Assembly (NCBI GenBank): GCA_947359465.1
Contig: OX375880.1
Coordinates: 26,808,548 to 26,872,547 of the forward strand
DNA length: 64,000 nt
From: Metellina segmentata
Taxonomy: Eukaryota > Arthropoda > Arachnida > Araneae > Tetragnathidae
Reading direction: 5' to 3'
The position numbers and the translations under genes are program-made. The notes under the pieces are model-generated. The model saw only the letters and a program-made list of their open reading frames with translations. It was not told where the DNA came from and ran no database searches. Shown here piece by piece: positions 22,501 to 34,500 of this stretch. Position 1 is the first letter of the stretch; each line of letters starts with the position of its first letter.

Positions 22501-25500
22501 GGAAATTTTTTTAATGGATTTTGTTGCTACCCTGTATTAAATGGTTTTCCTTGGGATTCGAAGTGTTCATCTCAAATGGAGTGACATGTTATTTGAAATA
22601 TTAATAGATTAAAGTAATAAAAGGTATTTGAGTAATTTCTATATGATCAGAATTAAACTTTATATAACAGTGATTCAATGGAACAGTTTCATACAAATTG
22701 GCACTTGTTTAATGTTATAAATTGTTTTTATAAAATTTTTCAGAATGAACTGAATGCTTTTAATATGTAATTTGCGAAACTGCTTATTTAGGAATTCGTT
22801 ATTTATTTCTAGGTTTGGAACTGAGAAGAATTTAGAAGCTATTAATTTAGGATCATATAATTACTTAGGATTTGCTGAAAATACAGGAAGATGTGCTAAT
22901 AGTGTGGAAGAAGTAATTTTAAAGTATGGCACAGGAATCTGTAGCACTCGACATGAATTGGGTAATTTCTGAATAAAAATCTTCCTTTGTAAACTCATTA
23001 AACAACGCTTATCGGCTTCCTTTCATAATTAATCCATTCTAATTTTAATTATACTAGTAATGTATAATTTTATCACTGGAAGCAAGAACTAGGTAACTCG
23101 AAATGCATTTTTAGTTATCTGTTTGATGTAAACCACAGGCATAGAATGTTAGAACAGGGAAATTAAAAATATGATAAATGTTTCATAACACATAAAAATT
23201 GGTAATTTAATTTTTTTAAAACATAAAGTATGAAACAAATCTTCAATTGCTTCTCACTCTTAAGATTAACCAGATTTCGAAGCTTATCGAAAAAACTCGT
23301 TGAAATATTGCAATTTAATTGATAAAACTCAGCAAATACATTACTGATTTTAGCAATATCAAAAAGTTGAGAAAATTGCTACCCATCTCGTATATTCAGA
23401 TGGTGATAGACAGCTCCTGTTAACACATAAAATGCTTTTATATTTGATTAAATCCCTTTTACAAAATTGGTATGTGATTTTATTCAGTATCTGATTTAAT
23501 TCATGTTTTGAAAAGCTAAGTATTTTCATAAATGTTCTTAGTACTTTAAATTTCTTACCTTGATCCTTGTGTTGATTTTACTCTTTTCCTTATAGGCAGC
23601 TTAGATATCCACCGCAAGCTGGAGTCAATGGTAGCTGAGTTTCTCGGTGTTGAAGACAGCATCATTATTGGGATGGGATTTGCAACCAATTCGACCAACA
23701 TTCCAACTCTAATGTCCAAAGGGTGTCTCATTATGAGTGATGAGCTCAATCATGCTTCATTAGTGCTAGGCTGTCGGCTTTCAGGAGCAAAAATAATGGT
23801 TTATAAGCATAATAGTAAGTTTTTTGTGCTCGTACATGTATTACAGGTCCTAAATATTTGAGTTATTTGTTTGAGCCAATCTTATTAAACTTAATGTTAG
23901 CATTAGGTATTGTATTTAAGTATAATCTACTTTTGCATGTCATCTCTTATACACTCATCAGGGTGGTAACAGAACCTGGAAATCAGGGAATTCTCAGGAA
24001 ACTTTTTATTTCTGGAAAAATCAGGGAAAATTTGCAAATTTTACAAAAAATCAAGGAAATTTTGACAATTTAAACGGCTACCATTATTGTTTGTCCTATT
24101 CAGAGATGCGCGATTACAAGTACTTTTGAGAATCGCATAAATCGTATTCGCCGAAATTGTAATTTGAATAAAGAACCATAGCGTAGTAATTTTTTAACAC
24201 CGCAAAAACCCCGCCGCCATTTTTTTCACGGATGAGGCTAGCGATACAACTTGTGGGATACAATTTGAAATTCGTGTAACAAATGATGTTTTTTGTGTAT
24301 TGAATTAAATATTTTTGTTTGCAATTACATTTTTGTAGAGTTATTTTATGTATATATGCATTTGGTTTCCATGAATAGTGTGACAATGTAGGGTCGGATG
24401 TAAAAAAGGGGAATTGTTAAATCAGGGAAATTTTTGTGAGACTCTCAGGGAAATCATGGAAATATCAGGGAACTTTTTTCCAAGGATTTTGTTGCCACCC
24501 TGCTCATGTCCAAAATTATCTTTATGTACCCATTTTTGCAGGAATGTTTGAAAGACAAGCCTAATTAGCATTATTCAATTAAAAGTGATCAAACGATTTT
24601 TGATATGCAAATCTAAGTGTTATGTCATCCGGCGGTGAATCCAGAGTTGCCAAGTACTCCGAAACTTTAGGAGTTTTTCCGCTAAAGCATCGAAAATCCG
24701 CAACTCAGCGTAGTGTATAGTTCACTCTGGAAATCGCGTCGATGCAGGGAAAAGGGAAAATTTTTCCACTTATTGTGGAAATTTTCACTAGATTCTTCTA
24801 GTAGGATTGGGATATTTTTCTTGTGTAAAGGGGAAAATTGGGAAATTAAATTTTTGCTTCTATAATTTAAGGATAAAACCTTTTATGTATATGTGTAGTT
24901 TTTATCTTTTATGTATATACTTCTCTCTCTCTAAAAGAAAAGATTTGTACCAATAGGGAATTTTTTTTTACTGTTTTTAAAGAAAAAATATGCCGGTCTT
25001 TCATTCTTGTCCTTATTTTGGCATTGCACCTGAAGCAACCTGAAATTGTATGAGAATGCTTCTGAAGCTGCTCAGAAGGTTGGCAACCCTGTGAATCAAG
25101 TGCTTTGCGCAACGAGAATATCCGAGTGAATTTATCTGCAATACCACGTTTGATTTCATTGTGTAAGGACTCAAAACGGTTTGTTATGTCTCCAAAATAT
25201 CATTTGGAAAAATCTGAAGTGGCACATTATCAGCTGTTTAGAAGCAGGGCATACAATCATGGAAGTAGCAAGATGTGTGAATATTTCAAGACAGACTGTC
25301 TCTGCGCAATTTCAGAACTCTGAAACTGTTGTAAAGAGGCCTGGACAATGTCGTAAACATAACAACTGCTTCTCAAGATCGATATACGAGGTACAGTCAA
25401 TAAATTCTAGGACTTTATTTATTACATCAATCAATACACTTGCAATGTTTTGTGTACGACCGAAAATTGTCTTGTCATTGTCAGCAGCACACACACTGAT

Positions 25501-28500
25501 TAGGTCGCCCACAATTGTGCAGTGCTCAGCCCGTTGATCATCGGTGAGATTGCGAGGAACAATGTGTGCTGGAGCACAATGCATGTGCAAATCCAAAGAA
25601 AGGATCGTGTGACATGTTCCATGTAAAATGCGAGTCTGTTTGGCCGATGCATCGACTGTTTGCCAACAAACACTTCTGATCACTGCTTCTACCCGTTGGA
25701 TGTTTGCCTCTGTTCGTGCAGACACTGGCTGCCCGTTTCACGGATCATCTGTAACAGTGTCTCCCATTTTTAAACAAGTTGTGCCATATGAAAACTTTCG
25801 ATCTGCACATAGCTTCGTCTCCTACGCTTGTTGCAGTAACTGTAACGTTTCTGCAGCGGTTTTTCCTAATTTGTAGCAGAATTTGATGTGTTGGAACGTT
25901 GCTCCTAAAAGGACATTTTGCTACATCGACATCACAGGCTGACAGTCTAGCCAAATGGTGAGCCTTAGCAGTTTCTCAGAGTCATGTGACGTCTTGCGCG
26001 TGTGCAGAGAACAATACTTGCAATCAACATCCTTATTGCGGTTCACCCACACACCGGGCATGGTAGTCCCCAAAATTATTGACTATACCTTGCATATGGT
26101 AATCACTGCCTGTTGTAACAGGAAGTCAACTGCTCGGCAGTTAAGTTCCAGAGCTTGCAGCCGCCACGAAAACTGCTGCATCACGGCAAACTGTACACAG
26201 AAGGCCTAAAGTAAAAGGCCTTTATGCCAGAAAGTTATGTATGTGTTTCACTGTTTTCATAACACACACGAGGGATTGCTTAAATTAGTGCAAAGAACAT
26301 CTGAACTGGAGTCAACAACAATGGGCCCATGTTCTCATTACTGATGAGTCTAAGATTAATTTTGTTTAACACCTGATTCTGAAAGTTTTTACATCTGGAG
26401 GGAGTCAGGAATGTAAAATCATCCTTCGAACATTATGGAACGTTTTGGAAGTGATGGCGTGAGGAGGAATAATGATTGATGAACATATGCCCATCTTTAT
26501 TATCACTATTCATTCTTTTCCTCATGACAGTTCTCTTTCTAATGATCTTTCATATCTATTCAAATAATCAGCTGACGAAAGGTTGACTGATTTCTCATTG
26601 GAGCAGCAATAACAAGTACATTGTTTAAAAATGAACTGTGCAAACATTTCTTAATGCTGCATCATATTTTTTAGTACAACAATATTACACATGTACCTGC
26701 ATTTTTAGTGAACTGACCCACACTAAGAATTTGATGTGACTAAATTATGATACATTAGTATTTATTTTTCTCTTTAAAATATGATTTACCTGATCTGATA
26801 AATGTGTTGTTTACTGATTTGTGGGAGGGATAAAATAATAATTTAATTCTAAAAGCTGAAACTAAAGCTTGAGTTTTGTGAAACATTTTTTGTATTCAAA
26901 TAAAAATATAACAATTCGTGAATTAATACATTAAGTCTATTGTAGATATGCAAGATCTGGAACAAAAGGTTCGAACAGCTGTCATTGAAGGTCAACCACT
27001 CACTCACTGCCCATGGAAGAAGATATTGATAGTTGCTGAAGGAGTTTACAGGTACCTAAAAAGTTATAAAACATTTTTGTTTAATTTTGCATATTCATTG
27101 TGTATAACTGTAACTCCAGAGTCATTTAATTTACTTTATTCCTAATTTCTTCGTCTGTTTAACATAAAATGCATCTACAAACCTTTCTGATAGGTTATGT
27201 TCACAATTGTCATTCATTAAAGCTGTTTTTTAGAGGGTGCTTGTTGAATTGAGACTTTACAGATTGATCTATAAATCACAAGTAAAAAAATACTTTCCTG
27301 ATAATGTATAATATTCCATAAAAAATTGGTTTTGATTGTGAAATTCCTTTAGATTTTTGTTAGCTTACTTTCAATATAAGTATAGTGGTTGAAGCAAAAG
27401 GCCCTTTTTTGCATGATGCGTTTTCGAGGCTCTCAAGGTCCGCTTTCTGCATTAAATTATGTTTTTTATTACTCTAATTGAAGTTGCTATCTTTGGGATC
27501 GTTGAAGGTAGAGTAAAATTTTTCTACGGAATTTAAATCTGCGGAAAAATGTACACTAGATCGATACCTTAAATGTAATTTTCTTTATAAAATAATTAAT
27601 TATTTTTGCAATAATTAAATGGTAAATAATTCAATAACATCGGTTTTTTGTATAGATCTGTCGGAAAATTTTATGCTGATTTGAAATCTGTTGACATTTT
27701 CACTATCTTCAATGATTGCAAAGATAGATACTTGAATTAGAGGAATATAAAAACATTATTTAATGCTTACGGAAAGAGAACCTCGAACCTGTAATGCATG
27801 TTAGAAAACGCCTCATGTGAACAAGGTCTTATGCTCATATTATAGCTCTTTCCCTCCTGTTTAGTGTGTAACGGATTGGCTACCAGAGGGTTGCAAGTTC
27901 GAAACTAGGTTCAACCAAAGGCCTGTAATTATAATCAACAAAAGGTGTGAGTTACATATCTCAACCTCAAATGTATCAATTTGGATCTTTCACTGTGGGA
28001 TTGATTTGGCCGTCACCAATAGCCCATAGTGTTGCTCCAGTGCAATGTTTATTAACATATCTGCCTACCTAAAAATGTTTGTTCTTGTTTTTCAGCATTT
28101 TGTATTTTTTCTTTTAAAACTAAACTACTGCATATTGAAAAGAGTGGTTTCAAATTTCTGATCATCAGCAAAACCCCCACAAAAATTGTTTTTATTTTAT
28201 CCAGCAATCAATCTTACAAACTTACTTTTGTAACATAGTTCCTCAAGGTAGACACTGTCTCCCTGTGAACAAGGAGGTAATTCTACCCAGGGGAATAAAG
28301 GGGCAGTTAGAAGATTCTATAAAGTGTGACGTCTTAAAATGTTGCAAACAATCCACTTGACTACATGCACTCACTGTGATGCATTGTTATTGATTTTTTT
28401 TTTACCCAGAAGAGGAACCAACGCTGTAAATAGTTGACCGGAGATTTAAGGTTGCTGCTGACGAAATAAATTAGCAACACCAGGCTCATTCTTGTCATTA

Positions 28501-31500
28501 GGGATTTTTTTTTTAATTTTACTAATTTGATTGATATTAATTAATAATGAACAACCAGTTTCATTTCCAAATTAGCTCTTATTAAATTTTTAAGTTACAC
28601 TACTGCATATGTGTTTTGGCAAAATTAAAAAATTATTGGCACAACTACACTCATAATTAATTATTATATAAAATAGTTTTCTATAGGGGGGGGGGATTTA
28701 GCCATAGTTTGGGACACTAGTTTGGACTATCAAATACACCCCAGAATGCTTTCTGTGCTTGCGTTTCTAAAATTCTGCTATTCTATCACTTAACAAGTGT
28801 AAAATTTTGTGTCAAAAACTTGATCTGAAAACAGTTCTTAAATTGTAATTTGCTTCATTTCTTCTCAACAGTATGGAAGGAACAATAGTGAATCTCCCAG
28901 GCCTCATAGCTGTCAAAAAGAAGTATAAGTGTTATTTGTACGTTGATGAAGCCCACAGCATTGGTGCTATTGGTGCATCTGGTAGAGGCGTGTCTGATTA
29001 TTTCGGCTGCAACCCCCACGATGTTGATCTTTTAATGGGAACATTTACCAAAAGCTTCGGCGCATCTGGTGGTTATATTGCAGGATCAAAGGTAAAACTA
29101 TGATTCTTTCCACTCTGAATCATTCTTCATTAAAATTTTGTAGAATTTTACACTAGCACATTAGGTTTACATACATGACCACACCACCTGATTTACCAAA
29201 AAGGTTTAGAGTACTACAAGCAGAGGTGGGGAAGGACATTTCTAAATCAAGGGCAGGTAGGTCCTGGCACAGCTTTAGAAGCTAAAGAAAAACTTTAAAA
29301 TATCGATAAGATCACCAAGCACACTGTTCAAAATACCACAGGTATTCGCAGGAAAAGGGAGATATGTGATAGTATTTAGTTGATGGTGTCCACTAATTCT
29401 GAAAATATATTCCTGTTTGTGATGTTGTATAAAGTTGTATTTTTGCTAATGTTTGTTGGCCATTGATTTTGTATGCCGGTAATGGTTTAGTTCAGGGGTG
29501 TCCAACCTGTGGTTCATTTGGATGATTACAAGTAGCGCATTGCATTCTTGCACCTACTTATTTTTTTGAAGTAAGCACCATAGCTGAATCCATCTTCTGT
29601 TATATCTTGTAATGTAGAAATAAAAATGCACTCTGAAGTTCAACAAGACATTTAATAATTACTAGCCACTGCGTGGCTAGCCCGGCGTTGCCCGTGGTGT
29701 TTTTTGCTTCGCAAACCAACAACACGGGCATCCGCAGATTTCAAAACCATTGAAGATAGATTCAATTAAAAAATTATTTATTTATTTAAAGAAAATCATA
29801 TTTTTAGGTATCAATCTAAACTAAAATTTTCCGCAGATTTCAAATCTGTTGAAATTTTTAATCTATCTTTAGCGATTCAAAACTTAACAAAAAAAACTTA
29901 ACAATCCCAGTCAATATGTTTTTTATTTCTTGCTCTCATTCAAGGAAATAGAATGGGACAAAAAATGTAATCCTATTTTTTTTTTAATTTTTTTTTTGAA
30001 AAAGAAATTTTAGATGATTTTACAATCTCTTGGGAAAATATAAAAGGTCACGTGGGTAGAAAAGGTCCAGATTATTCGTATGTTTCTTCTTTTCACCGGA
30101 AGAAACGCGTTTGAAGAGCCAAGTAGAGAATAAAACTATTAAATTCATTTAACAATCTTCTAGATTGAATTTTAAAGTTCGCAGCAAACCAAAAATTGCA
30201 AAAAATTTGAACTACCTGTGTGTCAAATCTCATTGCTGTAAGTGCCATAGAATCATCAGGATTTTTGGCAAGAAACAGACAAACAAACACTTATTTTTAT
30301 AATAGTAGAGATAAATAAGACATCACAGCAGACAAGCATCAGACTGATTTGATCAGTGTAAAGACAGGCAAGTGGCTCAATGCATTGTGTCAAACAAGGA
30401 CTGCATCAGACAATATTAACTGAAGAGTAATGTAAACACAGGAAACACTAATATAAACCCTCACAGAATGTAGTATAAATCATATTTTAAACACTAGGAG
30501 TGCTCACAGTTAGACCCTGTTCACATGAGTCTTTTCAGCCTAGGGTGAGGCTAGCAAGGTTTAAATTATGTTTGTTTATTTCTCTAATTCAAATATTCAT
30601 CTTTACAACCTTATAGAGCAGGACCCTGATAGCCTTGCAAACTCGTTATCATGTAAACAGAGCCTTGGGGGAGAAAAACCTTTCAAATCTATATTAAAAA
30701 CGTAACATGTTGGATAACGGCCATCACTGCATTGCACGTGGTGTTGGTTTGCTTTGCAAACCAAATGAGAAGTTGTAGCCTATTGAATAACAGCCATCTC
30801 GGCGTTGCTCGTGGAGCAAACCAACACCACGGGCAACACTCACTGTCAAATGCAGCCAATTGCGAAGAGATCCAATCGATGTGATGTCACAAACTCTTGC
30901 AAAAATATAAATATTTAATGGAAAAGTTATTTATTAAAATAAAATAAAATGTGTAAGGTATCTGTCTGGTGTAAAATTTTCCGCAGATTTCAAATCCATG
31001 GAAATTTTTACTGTCTTTAACAGTCTTGAAGATAAAAAATGAACAGCATAACTAGTTAAAATTTTATTCCTTTTTTTCGTCGGCTGAAATTATTCCTCCG
31101 CCAAATCAAAGGAAAGCATGGAAAAAATAAATTTTGAATCTGTCGTATATCTTTATGCTGTTGCCGTTTTAAAGAAAACAAAAATTAAATTTCATTAAAT
31201 TCATTTTAATATGTTCTAGATTGAATTTTAAAATTCAAGCGCAGTAGAAAAATTGCAAAAAATTTGGTCTACCTATGTGAAAAATGTTGTTATTGTAAGT
31301 GCCACAGATTCGTCAGGACAGTCAACACAAACACTTCCTTTTATAATAGTATAGATACCTCACTTTTTATGAGTATTTAACTAGTAAGTGGTTCAACTCT
31401 CATTTTTGCACAAAAAGTAATGTTTGTTTGTTTTCTCCCTAGAGCTTGATCAATCATCTCCGAACCCATTCTCACAGCTTTAGCTATGCAACCAGCATGT

Positions 31501-34500
31501 CTGCACCAGTTGCACAGCAAATAATAATGACCTTAAAAATCCTTATGGGAAAGGACGGTTCCAATGAAGGTGATTTACTGTCTATTGTTCTCTTTTTTTT
31601 CTGCATGCGCTCCAAAACTTAATTAATATTCATGAAGAACTCAAGCTTTTGTGTGTAAAAATGCTGCATTTACTACAAAAGCACTGTTTGTTCCCCTGTG
31701 AAAAGAATGTAAAGTACTTGAATTTTGCTGACAGGATAAGGAGAGAAACTGGAGAATTTCCTCTTTATAGCAAAATTATGTGTTTTCCTAATATGAGAAG
31801 TGTGTTTACGCTTTATGACCTGTTGTAGTTTGATTTCACTTTTTTTGTATGGAGTTCTGTATATATTTTAGCTTCTACTCTCGGAAAGTAAAGAAATTGT
31901 GATTAAAACTGTTCATGAACCTTAATACTTAAGAAGTATTTGAATATTTATCCATCTTTTCAATGTTCCTGTCTTGTCCTTTCTCAACATACAAGTATTG
32001 TTTAAGAAAATGACCATCTTAATGTTAGTATTTTCAGTGTGCTATAACAAAAGTATGAGAAATAGTTCGATAATTTTACTTTCATACAAGTACCAACATC
32101 AATAAAATATGAATGCTTTTAAAATTTAACTTTACTTTGCATTTAAATTCTGTATAAAGGCATCTTTTATAGTGGGAAAAATATTTCCTATTTCCATATC
32201 CTCAAAATTCAGTAATACAAGTTATGTGGTAAAAACTTTTATTTTGCCTGTCGCCTTATTACGTATAAAAATCTAGCCGTATCCCAAATTTCTAGACTAC
32301 TACTTGGTGATTTTATTCTTTGCTCAAAAATTTTGATAAGGTAATAGTATTAAATTATAATTGTTATCAATCCTTAAAAATAACTGTTAAGTATTAAAAT
32401 TACATTATGTCTGTTACATAAAATTGGCGGAGATTATTCTAAAGTTATATTATCAAAGAATGATATACTTATTCCATTTCAGAAAACAGATTAATAAGTT
32501 ATTTGCTCTGTTCATATGAAATTAGCAGGATAGATGAAAACTAAGTTTTAATTTATTAATGCTTTGTGGCATTAAAAGGATTTAATAAGTATCTTGTAAT
32601 TCTTTTCTAAATGGGCATCCTTTCTTTACAGGAGTAAGTAGGGTTAGGCAACTAGAAAGAAATACACGATACTTCCGAAGAAAATTGAAGCAGAAGGGTT
32701 TCATTATATACGGCAATGAAGACTCCCCGGTAGTGCCTCTCATGCTGTACTTTCCATCCAAAGTAACGTAAGTGGACGCTGCAATGTATAATGAGAATTG
32801 CTTTCATAGTCTCTTTGGTGAGATGAAGCATGGATATTGTGCAATTTTAATTGCATGTAAATGTTAGTTCATGTGTGAATTCTTGAAATTCAATTTTATT
32901 TTGAGACAAAATTTTGCAAAGTTTCAGTTCCTTCAAATTGCAGGCCAACCAACCGGTCTGGTGGTTACGGTGTTAGCCTCTGGATCGGAAGGTTCCTGGT
33001 TCGAATCCGGGATATTTTAAAGTGTATGGTGTAGAGGTGGCTGGTGCACCTTAAATCTGTCGTGGCCGAAAGTCCTCATGTTGGGTTGGTGTGGAAGTTT
33101 GGTGAGTGGGGGTGCCAGCTCAGGGTGTTGTTTCGTCATCTGACCGTGGTTCAAAATTACGTGGTGTTGTCCTCGAATCTTCCCTTTAGGGGTTGATCCT
33201 GGAATGTCGTCAATAGTCCGTTGTGTTGCTCTAGTACGACGTTAATTAAAAATGACCTTACCTTCAAATTGCAGACTACTCTTGAAATGAAAAACTGAAA
33301 GATGTTTTAACCCACACTATTCATTCAGTCTGATACGTTTAACTTGAGTTGAAACTGAACTTTTCAATCATCTTTTTTCCTGATAGAATTCGCATTTAAG
33401 ACAAAAAAGTGTATTTCTGGGAAGTTTAGTTCCATCAAATTCAAAATTAGACAATTTTGCTAATATGAGGGGAACAGAAAAACTAAAACCCTAGTGGTTA
33501 GGAAAAGTTTATGTGTAACACAGTGGGTTGTATCGTGTGCCAAAAAGCAGCAACACATCCTGAACACAAGTAAATTAGTTACTTATTTTAACAGTAATAT
33601 GTACATAAATTATCGGGGATTTGCATTCGTTGGTTGGGGACACTGTAGAAAAAGTTTGTACCCAGCTCAAGCTCTTAAAATTGCCTCCCTCTGTGGTCCC
33701 TTCAGTTGACACTTGAGACAGATAATTAAGAGGGGCTGTTGTACCCCCATTTAAAAACATCTGGAAGGAAAGATCTCCCTGATGGTTAATTTAAGATTTA
33801 GGACCATCTGTTAGTGGTCCAGTTATTGACCCTGAGCCATTACTATAGATGTTACACATATGCCCTATGAGGTTTTGATTCTGAACAGCTCAATTAATTC
33901 TGAGTCCTAAAAGGAGTTGATGACTCTTTATAATGTACTAGACATTGGTTCATTATGAAATTTATTAAAATCTCAAATCTATATAATATGTAATTAAGCT
34001 CTAATTGAATTTATTTGTGGTTTATGTTAGTTTTTGTTGAAATCTGCATCTAAAATGTATTGTTCTTTTACTGAATTAAAATATTTTTCCTTCAGGGAAT
34101 TTATACAAGGGCTTCTAATGCGAGGTGTTGCAACAGTTGGCGTATGTTATCCTGCCACTACAGTAGTAACTTCTCGTGCACGTTTCTGTATTTCTGCTGC
34201 TCACACTAAAGAAATGCTTGATGAAGTGAGTATACATTGCATATTGATTTTAATTATTAATAGATTGGGACAATATTCGAAAAACTTTATCTAATGAGCT
34301 GTAACTAGAATATAGAGGAGGAAAATGTAAGAGGATTGTGAGATAAGATCTGCTAGTTAAATTTTTGAAAAGTTGTAAATATTCCATGTAAAATGAGCAA
34401 ATCGGCTGTGGCTGACACAACACCGATTTTAATGAAAATCAGTTTTAAATAGGTCACATAGTTTTAAGCAACTGTAAAATATTAGGTTTCAGAAACTTAA

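Noticed and set aside
29494..29520. hAT-like left end CAGGGGTGTCCAACCTG
   Set aside because: No matching right end or TSD was found, so it is at most a fragment and not listed as an element.
32944..33020. Possible tRNA gene
   Set aside because: A B box is present, but the cloverleaf cannot be closed. The 14-bp duplication and long 3' body show it is a SINE.
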